A stretch of DNA of 64,000 nt from Effrenium voratum. Its lineage: Eukaryota > Sar > Dinophyceae > Suessiales > Symbiodiniaceae. Positions within the stretch are counted from its first letter, which is position 1. Every line of letters starts with the position of its first letter. The notes beneath the pieces were generated by a model. It was given only the letters and a program-made list of their open reading frames with translations, was not told the origin of the DNA and did not search any database. Positions 42,284-52,879 of this stretch are shown here, in pieces. The translations under genes were made by a program, and so were the position numbers. Location of the stretch: NCBI GenBank assembly GCA_963377175.1, contig CAUJNA010001591.1:2501-66500 (forward strand), given 5' to 3'.

Positions 42284-43012
42284 GAATGACCCCAAGATGA
42301 ACCATCCAACGGGTGGTTTCCTTTAAGGGGGCCAATTCCTGGATTCATTGCTTCATTCCCTGTGGCATGAGCAAGCTTTAAACCCTTTTGTGTTGCCATT
42401 TGAATGTGCTCATCTTTCGTAAGGCCACCAAATGGTGCACGGAGGGGAACCTTGTGTCGAAGGGTGGGTGCCGGGGCTTTATTGTGAGCCTGCAGCTTGT
42501 CGATGATGCCAGGGGTGCTGGACAGACGTATTGTTGAATGCATAATGTTGGAATCAGAGGGAAACAAACAAACAAAGAAACAAATTGATTCTGCACCCAA
42601 GAAGTATTCCCTTGTGGTTCTTAAACATCATCTTTTGCGCCAAATTTCAAGTCAGTTGACTGAGGAAATGTTTGAAGGACCTTGCAAGCAATTCAACCGA
42701 GGAAGAAAGGACCCCTTTTGGTCGGTGCTGGGTTTGAATCACCCCCACAAGAAGCATGGGGCAAGGTGCCCCATACTTGCCTTTTGCGGGTTTAAAGAAT
42801 CACCTCTTGCCAAACATCAAGGAAGTGTTCTTTTGGTGAAGTATTGGGAGCCTTGCAATAAGAGCAGGAGGGATGTGGGTACACCACCGGGCTTCTTCTC
42901 AGGCAAGAAGCAGACGGGAATCCCTTGACCAAGTATGGGAATCCCACAGAGGCAGGGGTCCTTTTCCACATTCCCACCGAGAAAACCCAAGCATGCTACA
43001 AACTTGCTGGTG
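42284..43012. other. No gene recognised; weak open frame
   Basis: The interval 42,497-42,928 is open on the plus strand (VLDRRIVECIMLESEGN near its start). It has no domain; coding status unclear. Confidence 0.35.
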
Positions 43013-43152
43013 AGCAGGGAATGAGAAATGGAATGAACCGTTTCGGGGATTCCCGAAAAGAAACCAAATCGGGGATGGCTTGGGGATTCCCGAACAAATG
43101 AAACCAAATCGGGGATGGTTTAGTTGGGGGTCATTCCATGTCTCATTCCCTG
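43013..43152. repeat. Family N inverted-repeat element
   Basis: GCAGGGAATGAGAAATGGAA at 43,017 and its inverse CATTCCATGTCTCATTCCCT at 43,131 enclose a tandem duplication of TCGGGGATTCCCGAA / AAACCAAATCGGGGATGG. A further copy of the right end, GTCATGCCATGTCTCATTCC, lies at 43,409. Confidence 0.7.
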
Positions 43153-43170
43153 CCTGTCGCACCAAGCAAA

Positions 43171-43294
43171 CATGGTTGTTGCTGGGCAACATTTTACATG
43201 TGTGCTTACAGTATTGTGGTTTAGTGGTGGAAATCCACCCACTGAACTGCTAAAATTTCTCATCTTTTTTGCTCCCCTTCCATCGCCAACCAAG
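43171..43294 (+). repeat. Family W element, copy 3
   Basis: CATGGTTGTTGCTGGGCAAC to CATCGCCAACCAAG. The central stem is AGTGGTGG-AAAT-CCACCCACT with one bulged base; sequence differs from copy 1 but pairing is mostly kept. Target duplication not seen. Confidence 0.85.
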
Positions 43295-43448
43295 CTTAGC
43301 CCAGAGAAGTCTAGCAGCTCTCTAAGCACTTTTCCCTTACACCCCAGGGAAATCACCCGAAAGGAATTGCCCAAGAATCCCAAATGAACCAGAATAACCG
43401 GGAAGTGGGGTCATGCCATGTCTCATTCCCTTCCAACGACCAAAGCAA

Positions 43449-43581
43449 AGGTGACATTTGGGGCGATTTTTCTGGGGCGGCCGTAGGCGACCTTCCTAGA
43501 GCTCTTGAAGCTGCCGCGGAGCCAGCGTCGGGCCATGCAGGCGGGAGCTGGAAGTTTTTCCGCGGGGGCTTTGGGCTCCAG
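43449..43581 (+). CDS. Probable exon ending at a strong donor
   Basis: Reads DIWGDFSGAAVGDLPRALEA then AAEPASGHAGGSWKFFRGGF and ends GGGCTCCAG|GTAAGA at 43,581/43,582. GC-rich, open, with coding character. A family W element ends 155 bases upstream and a family X element begins 13 bases after the donor. Function unknown. Confidence 0.5.
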
Positions 43582-43594
43582 GTAAGATTGAAAT

Positions 43595-43695
43595 GGGCAT
43601 GGGTCAAAATTGAACCACCATATGGACCGCAGGTTTTAGTCCATGTTTCCATTTACCAGGGTTCCAGTTTGGTTACCTGTTTTTGACCCACAGTC
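43595..43695 (+). repeat. Family X element, copy 3
   Basis: GGGCATGGGTCAAAATTG to TTTTTGACCCACAGTC, flanked by AAAT (43,591-43,594 and 43,696-43,699). It lies just inside the putative intron that starts at 43,582. Confidence 0.9.
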
Positions 43696-43701
43696 AAATA
43701 T

Positions 43702-43824
43702 GGCCATGGTTAAAAACCAGTGCGCTCCCATTCTGGGGATTGGGTGAATTCACCACCCATTTTTGAACCGATTTTAGTGGGGATTGGGATGTTCACTGGG
43801 GGTACGGGGTTTTGACCCATGGCC
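43702..43824 (+). repeat. Family Y element, copy 4
   Basis: GGCCATGGTTAAAAACC to GGGGTTTTGACCCATGGCC, flanked by ATAT (43,698-43,701 and 43,825-43,828). The left duplication overlaps the right duplication of the X element beside it. Confidence 0.9.
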
Positions 43825-43828
43825 ATAT

Positions 43829-44236
43829 AGGGAGCTCTGAAGTATGGTGTTTTTTTCTACGGTTTAAACAGGACTGGGAACCCGTTTTCTCGGAGTTGGG
43901 CTGACCAAAGTTCACGAGACCTACAGGAACACCCAAGGAACCTTCTGGCAGTCCGGCCTCCGACCGAAAGGATTGTTGGGGTGTTTCAAAAGATCAGTCG
44001 CCCCGTTTACCCTCCATGGGAGCCACGGACTCATGCAAACCCTTTCGGATTGAGGAAGCATGGGCAAGAAGGGGCAACTTGAAGTGCGATGTGCGGATGA
44101 CTTGCAGGGTCAATCACAGAAGGGATGTTCCGGAGGTCCTTTTTTTCATGAAGCAACTCTGTAAGTCATGAAGATCATTATACTATCCTTGCTTGGGTGA
44201 GAGTCACTGTGGCTCGAGTTGATGGCTTAACCTTTT
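43829..44236. other. No gene recognised
   Basis: Intron-like sequence without named repeats or coding look. Confidence 0.45.
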
Positions 44237-44343
44237 CTTCCACTTGCTTAAGAATATGTGTTTATTTTCCCCTGCTGCTTTTAAAGGGAATCTGGAAATA
44301 ATTGTAATTGTTTATTATTAGGGGGCGAAAACGCAAATGGAAG
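44237..44343 (+). repeat. Family Z element, copy 3
   Basis: CTTCCACTTGCTTAAG to CGCAAATGGAAG; interior CCCTGCTGCTTTTAAAGGGA. The flanks TTTT/TGTT differ at one base. Confidence 0.8.
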
Positions 44344-44452
44344 TGTTGGGTTCCGAAAATGTTGGCAAAGGTCACCCGGGTTTGCCATGGGCCGAGCGAG
44401 CGGCATCCAATTTATGGCGTGCAAGGGTTGCCTGCAGGCTTTTGCGCACCGA

Positions 44453-44553
44453 AAAAAGGGGGGGAAGGGGGGGGGAGCGGGGAAGGGGGGAAGGGGGGGG
44501 GAGGGGGGAAGGGGGTGGGAAGGGGGGAAGGGGGGAAGGGGGGGGGGAAGGGT
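44453..44553 (+). repeat. G-rich purine tract
   Basis: About 100 bases of G-runs broken by A, AA or T (GGGGGAAGGGGGGG pattern). Many G-runs within a short span make quadruplex or triplex formation plausible. It explains the Gly/Arg- and Pro-rich shadow translations. Confidence 0.9.
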
Positions 44554-47308
44554 TGGTGCAAGGTTTCTAGGCTCCTCAGACCAGCAACAGACAAGCGCAC
44601 TTGAGAGAATTTCAGGGCCTCTGGTTGCAGGTGACATCCTGGGCTCTACACAACCTTTGAAGTACGAACATTGCCAGACTTAGCCAACGGTTTGCAATAG
44701 CTTTGACAATCTAACTTAGGGAACTGTGGACCCAAGAACCACTGTTTGCCGATTTGCCCTTTTGGACTATCCTTGGTTTTTCCTATCCGCAAACAAGATC
44801 ACTTTTCGCAGAGGCCCGGTCAAACTCTGGCCAAGCTAGTGCCAAAAGGGTTGCACGGGTTGCACACTTCTGGAAGCCGTTCAAAATTGCATCCCTGGGG
44901 GGGGGGACCTAGCAACTAACATGGAGTTGGATCCTGGAAGGCAATGCTTCTCTTCCAGGGACAACTTGGTAGTTTCCGTGTTTGATCTTAGTTGCGAATT
45001 ATAGGTGTTTCGACCGGGCCGCTGAGTGCTTGGGAATACCATGAAAGAATGTGAGGGGGAAGAACTAGAGGTACACTACCTGCTTACCTACTTTCGTGGC
45101 AAAGCACACCCCTAGTGGAACTACTGGATCATTGCAAACGGTTTGACCATTTGGGTCGAACCAGGAGGCACTAGCTCCACATCTGCCCTCTGGCAAGTCG
45201 GTGCCCCTCTTGGCCGCGGCCTGAGAGAAACCTCCTGGCAGCACCTCTTTTTGGTGGAAAACACTCCTTAGGTGTCCAGCTAGGTGCTCTTTCTCACCCC
45301 TTTTTTGGTTGGGAGGGGAAACCCCTACTAACATAGACTACAGACAAAGGGTACCCTTATTCTAACCTCTCTACTGGAGGACCTAGTCAAACAATTCCCT
45401 TCTGTTTCTCTGGTCGGAGGAACCCCATTCAAGTCAACCCAAAGAGATGCCTTGGACATGTACTGGTTTGGGACACCTGCATCGGGTCGACCGCTTCTTC
45501 GATGTCTTCGAATGGCGAGCTCACGGGATAGGATGGGTGCTTCTCAAAGCAGGAATCGGATGCCTCAGTTGCCCAAAAAGGGTGGTTTACCTCTGTTTCC
45601 CTTCAAACGCCAACCAAAATGGGGGTCCGAAGCTCCCAGATGAGCTCATGATGGTCCTTTGCTCAGAGGTCGCGGCAGAATGGTTGCAAAAACACCCATC
45701 AAATATTAGGCAACCGGTAGAAATCATGCTCTCCTTGGTGTGCTAGATTGACAACATGTGTTTTTTTTCCAAAAAGAAACCAAAAGGGGATAGACAATTG
45801 CCTCAGTTTTCCGGACCCTTTATTCAACATCCGGATTTGTCTTAGGTGACTCTGACAATTATCAGTTGTTTCAGGTTTATTCTTGTCCTATGCCCCGTGT
45901 CACCGTGTCACTTTGGATTGATTTGGGCCATACTAAGTAGGGGTGGCAGACCCAATGTGGGCATAGGGGGATTCCTTGGATGAGGTTGGTCCTGTGGATT
46001 AGACGAAAATCAAATGAACAAAGCTTAGGGATTGGATTGAGGCCCTTGGCCGGGCACGGCTTCCATTCAGCGCCAGCGCTTGATTAGATGGTGCATGCCA
46101 CTCCACAGCGTGCACACCACAGATGTGAGCCAAAAACCGATCCCCCAAACGAGTCATGACGACTGGAACAAGTCTTGCAGTCGGAATCCCCGTTCTCCCA
46201 GCTGATGGCTTTGGACATGAATCTGATGGGATGAACTCGGGCGATGAAAGGCTCGCCGGGTTCAAAGTGGCGATGAACTTCTGCCCTTTTGGTTCCCAAA
46301 ATTTGCTCCAAGTTTCGGGGCCAAACGTGTAAGATGTTTTTTTTTGCCAAGCCATTCAGGCAAGCGAGTCTATTCTGCACAGTCCGCATGGCAATTTGCC
46401 GTGTTTGCTTTTGGAATGGTGGGATTTGCCAAGAACAAAGTGGTTTGCTAGCACACCAAGGGGTTGAAAGGGACCCCGGACCCCCCACTTCCTCCCGTAA
46501 ATAGGGAGATTTGGAAACTGTTTGACCAACCAATCTGACCAAAGTATACTGCGACCCCTGTTGATTCCCCAATCCCAAAGGGTTCATTTCCCAAAACTTG
46601 AGTTGATTTTCTTGTCCCACAAGGTTCATTGACCCCAAAACCCCTGCGACCTATGGTTGATTTGGTAACTTGGCAAAAGCCCAGGGCGCAACCGCACCAA
46701 TTGGTCCGTTGATGTTCACGCGCTTGGCCGTCGTCGCTCTGACATTTCCTGAGGCCAGCATTATCTTCGGTCTCGGAATCGAGGCCTTCCGAGAGTCAGA
46801 AGGAGCCAGACATGTGAGACAGGACTCAGTCCAGGATGAAATTAGGATATAAGAAATGAGCCATGGAAAACATATGCTGCCCTAGTGGATGTTGACTGCG
46901 GTTTGCACACTTGCACTTGCACTCGCTAAATGAGTCTACCCTGAACTCCGAAACCTCCTGAGATCCCACCAGAAACTGTTCGCGGTCTACAATACAACCT
47001 CATTTTGGAGTGAAGCCGACAAAACATGGCACAAAGCTCTTGGGACTGGAAATGCCTTACAAGGGGGAGGGGGCGTCACCAAGCTCAATCAAACAGATCC
47101 CTTTTTAAACGCTGTTGGATCTGCTGGCTGCTCCCGATTTCCTGACTTTTTTTGGGTGAAGCTCCCCTTGGCCTCAACAAGTTGCCATGTCCCAAACCGG
47201 GAGCCCCGGGCACTCCATGTGGCCTTCCCCCAAAAAAGCGGGTAAAGCAACTCCAGCCCCGGCCTCTCCGCCTCCGCGCCCGGCCTCCGCGCGCGGCTCT
47301 CCGCGCAG
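44554..47308. other. No gene recognised; contains family S copy 3
   Basis: The interval 45,296-45,392 is an S copy: CCCCTTTTTTGGTTGGGAGG, then CTACTAACATAGACTACAG, AAGGGTACCCTT, ending TACTGGAGGACCTAGT. Elsewhere only weak open frames (for example 46,712-46,795, MFTRLAVVALTFPEASI). Confidence 0.5.
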
Positions 47309-47440
47309 GCGCCGGTGGCCTTCGACCAGGTGCTGGGCACCGCGCCCTTCACGGCGCTGCGCCAGGCCGAGGGAAGCCGCGCGCCAGGCGCGGTCCACGC
47401 GGTCCCACGTGCGGCGGGCGGGGCGCGGAGCGGAGGCGGA
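47309..47440 (+). CDS. Exon-like island, unknown gene
   Basis: After a long C/T-rich run and GCGCAG (ending 47,308), reads APVAFDQVLGTAPFTALRQA then EGSRAPGAVHAVPRAA. Very GC-rich against both sides. No family recognised. Confidence 0.4.
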
Positions 47441-47888
47441 TGGAGCGGAGGAGGCGGAGGCGTGGGAGGCCAAAAGGTGGAGCTGGGGTTGGGTTTTAGT
47501 TGGGGCATAAGAATCCCCAGGCTGGTCCAAGATCCAGACATAGGGGTTGATATGGGGGTTGATAGCATGTTGAGTTCAATGTATCTGAAGTTTCCTCTCA
47601 AGGGAGTATGGATTGATTCCTTCAAATCAGATGGTCATTTCGAGTGGTGGTTTTGGAATTGAACGGGTCCTTGGCTTTTGTGGAGGGTAAATGGCCCTCC
47701 TTCACAACCAAACCACCAATCTGATCACAGGAACTCCCTGATCAGTATCCGGATTTATCGATTAGTATTCGGGTTTACTCCTTGGAGAAATTGTTTACTA
47801 GTTGTATGGCTGCAACCCGCTACCCCATAGGGGCCATTGTTCTAGGATGCGCAACCTTTGTTTTTGGGGTGGAACAGGCAAGCAAAGC
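47441..47888. other. No gene recognised
   Basis: Repeats of GGGGTTGATATGGGGGTTGATA at 47,543; otherwise intron-like. Confidence 0.45.
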
Positions 47889-47893
47889 TTCAA

Positions 47894-48015
47894 CAGGGCT
47901 CCTTAACAGATACATTTTGCAACCACCTGAAACATGTTGCTTGTTCAACACCAAAATAAAGGGAAACCACCATTTACAAGGCAATGTTGAGATGGTTTTC
48001 AGGTAAGGATCCCTG
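47894..48015 (+). repeat. Family R element, copy 2 (full length)
   Basis: CAGGGCTCCTTA to TAAGGATCCCTG, flanked by TTCAA (47,889-47,893 and 48,016-48,020). The right part holds TTTTCAGGTAAGG, which contains both an acceptor-like CAG and a donor-like GTAAGG. Confidence 0.95.
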
Positions 48016-48020
48016 TTCAA

Positions 48021-48689
48021 GGTTCGGCAAAATCTGTTTCAACATCTGGGTGCTAGCCTTTCTCTGAAAGCACGGCCGCGGTTGAACAGTAGATGCGCGT
48101 AGTTTAGACATGTCTAAACAGGAGGTGACCGGTGAACTGGTTCATCCACAATTGTCCCACGGCCATGTTGGATGAATTTGTGCTTTTTCATTGCTGGTTG
48201 CCTTTTCCATGGTGCTGGGGTGGCTTCGCGGGCGGGACTAACCCCAGCTTCCCCACTTGTAACCATGGTTGTGGGTTGAACATCCAAGAAGTGGACGCAG
48301 CAGTCACTGTGGGAAACCCGGATTGCACGAAAAATTGCCATTCGCATGGTGAGATTCTTGGGCGGAAAATGCAATGACCTCCGTAGTCTTTATGAAACTG
48401 TCTGTCTTTACAAACAGATGGGGCTGGTTTCAGCTTTTTTGCGCCATCTATCCGAGCAGCGAGCCCTGGCCCTCTCAAGGGTTCCGTGGGGGTTCGTGTC
48501 TTCAGGTCCAAAAAGTAATTCGGCCAAAGTTCTGTGAATGCTCAGGCACGAGGCTTAAAAGCCTCATATTGGCAAAGGGCCTCATGTCCACGAACATGGA
48601 ACCCACAAATTGGAACGTCCCTTGTGGAGGATGGTCGGATCCAGGATCCGCCGGTCAGCTTCCATGTTGGGAGGGTGTGACCCAGTTTC
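48021..48689. other. No gene recognised
   Basis: Open frames at 48,346-48,540 have no domain. Confidence 0.4.
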
Positions 48690-48798
48690 CGGCGCCGAGC
48701 CCGTGCCAGAACTGCAAAACCGGTACAGCCTCTTTCTGCAGAAGATGCTGGGCACCGAGTGGTTCGAGGCGAAAAAATCCGTATCCAAAAGGCCATAG
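48690..48798 (+). CDS. Exon-like island or short last exon
   Basis: Reads GAEPVPELQNRYSLFLQKML then GTEWFEAKKSVSKRP and a stop at 48,796-48,798. Good coding look. Family not recognised. Confidence 0.4.
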
Positions 48799-50139
48799 GC
48801 CAGAGAGAAAAAATATGATTGGTGTAGTCCATTTGGGAAGGATATCGGGGACTCACTAAGTTTCCACGCAAAACCAGTGACTCGCTACGTTTCCCATGTC
48901 GCTGGGAGAAACAAGTAGCTCTGACTGTGGCTCATGCGAGCAATGAACTCAATGCTGGCAGTCGATCGTTTTGCTTGGGGAGGGCGAGAAGAGGGGCACT
49001 CCCAAATGTCCCACAAGCCAGGGGCCCGAATCCAATTGTTCAGTGCCCTCTTGGGTCAGGAAATGCTGGTCAAAACAACAGGTCGCTTGGGATTACGCGT
49101 AAAGCTGTTTCTGGCGGCGAGAGCATGATTAAATGGGGAACGCCAACAAGCATTGTAAGGATTCCCCGCCACTAGGACCATGACCTTTACAAGTCAGTCT
49201 TGACCATTGGCACATATTCGCTATGTACATGTATACACCTACGTATGTTGAGGGGAGGGCGAGGTTTTTGGTTGAACATTCCGAATTGAGTGGGATGGCC
49301 CTTGTCTTGTCAAGAACCCTTCGAACCTGCCATGGTATCTCTGAGCCGAAAGGTTTCGACAGTTGGGGAAAACAAACCAGAGGCGAACCTCTGACTTTTC
49401 TTCTTTTTGGGGGCTTTTGCAAGGCCGAGTTGAGACCTGAAGATGGGGGATATTTGACCAACCATTGGAAGTGGACCCCATGTGCACTGAGAGAGTTAGG
49501 AAAAAGGGGCCTGCTTGCCTCAGTTCCCCTCAAAATCCTTCGCTACGGATTGCAGGATCAACCATGACTGAACAAAGACCATGAAACCAGTCACTTGCCG
49601 ATGCTCGAATCCCGCGATTCTGGCAAAGATACTGTCAATCCCCGCATCAAATTCGTTTTGGAACGATCCAAGGGCTTTGGGCTGAGAACAAAGCAGGTTG
49701 TTCCTCTTTTCCTGACTGCGCAGCCCGGAAAATTTTGGCTTGGCCTTGTGTTGCCGAACATGACGCCCTTTTGATTGCGGGGATCCTGTCGGCATTCTTG
49801 CAAAGGCACCCCTCAAAGGGGCCTCATAGGCAATTGGGGTTTGCCCAGTGAGCGTGTGTTTCATAGGGTGAACCAGCCAACCACAACGCCATCCCGTTGA
49901 TTACTATCTGATTTTCCTTCAATTGGTGAGTGTGGAATTGGCGCCCCGACACTGAAACGGTGACTTAAAGGTTGTCCCGGGTCACTCATCAGGATGACTC
50001 CCGGAGCGAAGGGTGTCGATTTTTGTTTCGTACCTGGGTCACCCAGAACCAACCCGAATACTGGATGACACACAAGTGAAATCCAGATGTTGCCCTTTTT
50101 CCATGGCCGGGCGACCCATTCGCGGAACAATCGACCCCT
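48799..50139. other. No gene recognised
   Basis: Several open frames with ordinary composition (49,223-49,567 on plus, 49,520-49,864 on minus) but no domain and no named repeat. Confidence 0.4.
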
Positions 50140-50258
50140 CATGCTTGTTGTTGGGAAACATTTCACAAACTTATGCGTATTGTGGTTTAGTGAGGTTGAA
50201 ATCCAACCACTTAACTGCTAAGATTCCATTTGTTGCTCCCCTTCCAACGTCAACCAAA
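50140..50258 (+). repeat. Family W element, copy 4
   Basis: CATGCTTGTTGTTGGGAAAC to CCTTCCAACGTCAACCAAA. Stem AGTG(A)GGTTG-AAATC-CAACCACT with one bulged A. Confidence 0.85.
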
Positions 50259-50395
50259 TAACAATGCACCCCTGTTTGATGAGGTCCCATTTTAGAGGAA
50301 AGCCTTCACTGCTTGGAGGAAACACCCCCTAGCACTGCCGAAGGCTTTGGTATCCCCCCAAGCCTTGGCCCGGCGCGAATCACCTCCGCAGATTC

Positions 50396-50475
50396 GGCGG
50401 ATCTCGGCAGGCGGCGCGCCGCGAGTCGGTCACGGCGGAGCTGCGGGAGCTGTTGGCCAGGAGCGGTGGATCGTT
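50396..50475 (+). CDS. Exon-like island ten bases from a family R element
   Basis: After CTCCGCAG, reads RRESVTAELRELLARSGGS. GC-rich and helical. The R element starts at 50,486. Family not recognised. Confidence 0.4.
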
Positions 50476-50485
50476 AGATGAAAAA

Positions 50486-50607
50486 CAGGGCTCCTCAAAA
50501 GATACATTTTGCAACCATTTGACACATGTTGCTTTTTCAACACCAAAATAAAGGGAAACCACCAGTTACAAGGCAATGTTCAGGTGTATAATGTAAGGAT
50601 CTCTGTA
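50486..50607 (+). repeat. Family R element, copy 3
   Basis: CAGGGCTCCTCAAAAGATAC to TAATGTAAGGATCTCTG. The interior matches copy 2 closely (CAACACCAAAATAAAGGGAA). No flanking direct repeat is visible. Confidence 0.9.
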
Positions 50608-50619
50608 TAGTCCTACCAC

Positions 50620-51570
50620 TATGAATCTATGAATCTATGAGCATATGTATTAAACCATACTAATATATATATATATATACACACGTAAATATTCTATAGA
50701 GATTCTACATATCGCCCATTTGCTGAAATGTGTTATTGTGTTTGTTCTTTCTTATTTTTCCCCCTGCTGGTTTTAAAGGGAATCTATGACTACTGGACAT
50801 GTTTAGTTTATTTTTTCAGGACACTTAATCACATGGAAGGTATGTATAGTTGTACCACCATGAATCTATGAGCATATGTAGAAATATAATTATTATATAT
50901 AGAAATTATACATGTGCATAATTGTAGTTAAATACCGTGATGCGATATGTTAGACCTTAATTCATGAGTCACAATAACAACACATATAACCATGATAACA
51001 AGCATAAAGACAACAATCATCATGCAAGCGACAAGGATGATGATCATACGCACAACAACGACAATGATCACCACAACAATATTCATAGTATTATGAGTCA
51101 CAATAAAAACACATACAACAGGTATAACAAGCATAAAGACAACAACCATCATGCAAGCGACGATGATGATGATCATCCGCAAAACAACGACAATGATCAC
51201 CACAGCGCTATTCATAGTATTATAACAATAATACTAACAATGACAATCACACATATAATCATAAGAATGAGAACCATCATGATGATGCTGACAACAGCAG
51301 CAACAGCAGCAGTAGCAACAACAACAACAACCACCGCAACCACCACAACCACCACAACCACCACAACCAACGCCAAACACAAACCACAGCCACAACCACG
51401 ACCACAACAACAACAAATAATAATAACAGGTTTAAAATAGCAATACACACTCATGATAATGCGTATTCTAGACACACACACACACATGGATATACACATA
51501 ATGATTACGTGATGCGAATCCGATCTGACCTGATATGATATTTTAGCATATGATGGCATGACATCCATGA
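50620..51570 (+). repeat. AT-rich low-complexity tract with 129-base tandem duplication
   Basis: Starts with GAATCTATGAGCATATGTA twice (50,633 region and 50,865 region) and includes a family Z element at 50,715-50,839. ATGAGTCACAATAA.AACACATA begins two 129-base units (50,964 and 51,093). Then come CAA/ACC runs (51,290-51,415). One plus frame (50,964-51,440) stays open and gives an Asn/His/Asp-rich 43-residue repeat (KHKDNNHHASD). The composition differs sharply from the surroundings. A protein is possible but low complexity alone can explain the open frame. Confidence 0.6.
50715..50839 (+). repeat. Family Z element, copy 4
   Basis: CCCATTTGCTGAAATG to CACTTAATCACATGGAAG; interior CCTGCTGGTTTTAAAGGGAA. 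Embedded in the AT-rich tract. Confidence 0.8.
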
Positions 51571-52159
51571 AGAACTATCATGTAAAACATTGAGAAGCGG
51601 ACTGGATTTGGTTTGCTTGAATGTGATGTGATGGTTGAAGGCGGGTTGGAGGAGTGAGGGAACAGGCGCCAGAGGCTTGGTACAGCTTTGCTGGAAAGTC
51701 CTGGCTGGGGACTAACCTTTTTGAAGACTTTCTTCTTTCTTGAAGAGTATCAGTTTGAAGTCTGTGTTTTGTAGACTTCCTTTTCGAAGACTACCTTGCT
51801 GTAAGAAAAAACTTGTTTGAGCCCACATTGATTCACGCTGACTTTTAATAACTATGTTGTTTAAGAGCGAACATGTGGAATCGGTTGCGTCCTTGAGGGT
51901 GCACATGTTTCGCCTATATAGGTTCTTCTTTGGCTTGACCGAAGTAAACCGGCTGTTTCCACCGTCAACCATTGGATCGTAGCTTTGTGCAGGGAGTCAC
52001 TTTGACCGTTCAGGTGGTTGGTTGATTTGGGTCCCTGTTTTGGGACACCAAATGGTAATTGCTTCCTTCTAATCGCCTTTTGGTTTTTTGGACCTTCGGA
52101 AGCCAGATATGCTCTACTTCTTGAAGGGCAGTTGCACCTGTTTGGCGGTCTGAAAGTGA
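51571..52159. other. No gene recognised
   Basis: A GAAGAC/GTCTTC-rich stretch at 51,722-51,797 contains several short inverted repeats. No coding look. Confidence 0.4.
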
Positions 52160-52273
52160 TCTTGGTGGCTCCCAGCCATCCGGTTCCTTAGCCTTTTTGG
52201 CTTTTTAGTGCTTAGTGGGGATTTCCATTTAATCCACCAAATGCTAAACTTTTAGCGGGGGATCTGAGGACAG
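52160..52273 (+). repeat. Family B element, copy 3
   Basis: CTTGGTGGCTCCCAGCCATC to GCGGGGGATCTGAGGACAG. AAACTTTTAGC is kept, its partner is partly lost (CCAAATGCT). Confidence 0.8.
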
Positions 52274-52535
52274 ATATGTCTTCTTTGGGTGAGGCTGATG
52301 TTTCTAGATTGGGCATTTGCTCTTGGAATGATATCTTCAATAGCGCCATGCCGAGGCGGATGTTGCTCGATGCAAATTTAGTTGGAACCCTTCAAACAAA
52401 AAAGAGCCCCCCCCCCCCCCCGGCAAAAAAAACAAAACACGCATAGAACACAGTCCGCAGATTCACATGGAATCTGGAAAACTGACCTAACCAGTTGGGC
52501 AATCTCTTAAAGCGTTCATCTACACCCAAAACTTT
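52274..52535. other. No gene recognised
   Basis: Holds a C-run and A-run at 52,409-52,436. Confidence 0.45.
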
Positions 52536-52650
52536 GGTGCATTTTGCTTGGGTGTTAGGACTGGAATACTTGTTGCCAACTCCTGGGTTTTCCGTATCAA
52601 ACCACCAAAAGTTAAACTGTTAGCAGGGAAGCAGAAAGCAAGCGAGATTA
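52536..52650 (+). repeat. Family A element, copy 4
   Basis: GGTGCATTTTGCTTGGGTGT to GGGAAGCAGAAAGCAAGC. Ends 31 bases before the ankyrin-like exon. Confidence 0.8.
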
Positions 52651-52681
52651 AAAGGCTCGTGGTTTCTTTGCTTGTGCTTGC

Positions 52682-52781
52682 AGGTCCAAAGGCGAGCTGG
52701 ACACAGCGCTCTGTGCGGAGCTGGTGAAGCAGGGGGCGGACATGCCGCGTGGCATGGGAGGAATGAGCCGTTGCCGCCCGG
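52682..52781 (+). CDS. Ankyrin-like exon between two elements
   Basis: The acceptor CTTGTGCTTGCAG ends at 52,681. Reads SKGELDTALCAELVKQGADM, which fits the G.L......L...GAD core of an ankyrin repeat, then PRGMGGMSRCRPG. The coding look ends where family Y sequence begins; the first bases of that element (GGTGTGTCC) would supply the GT donor. Ankyrin assignment is moderate. Confidence 0.5.
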
Positions 52782-52879
52782 GTGTGTCCCATTTTTGGGA
52801 AGGTGCACCACCCATTTTAGAACCTATCTTAGTGGAGATTGGGATGTTCACTGAGGGTACGGGATTTTGACCCATGGCC
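52782..52879 (+). repeat. Family Y element, copy 5, abutting an exon
   Basis: Left end reduced to GTGTGTCCCATTTTTGGGAA; then GGTGCACCACCCATTTTAG as in copy 2, ending GGGATTTTGACCCATGGCC. Confidence 0.85.

Noticed and set aside
42725..42745. tRNA-like T-arm (GGGTTTGAATCACCC)
   Set aside because: No matching acceptor, D or anticodon arms at the right distances.
44281..44683. Pro-rich and Gly/Arg-rich open frames
   Set aside because: Produced by the G-rich purine tract on the two strands.
51212..51568. Val/Cys-rich membrane-like open frame on the minus strand
   Set aside because: Translation of CAA/ACC low-complexity DNA; hydrophobicity is compositional.
50620..51570. Organelle DNA insertion
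   Set aside because: AT-rich, but no recognisable organellar gene or rRNA fragment; tandem slippage explains the tract.
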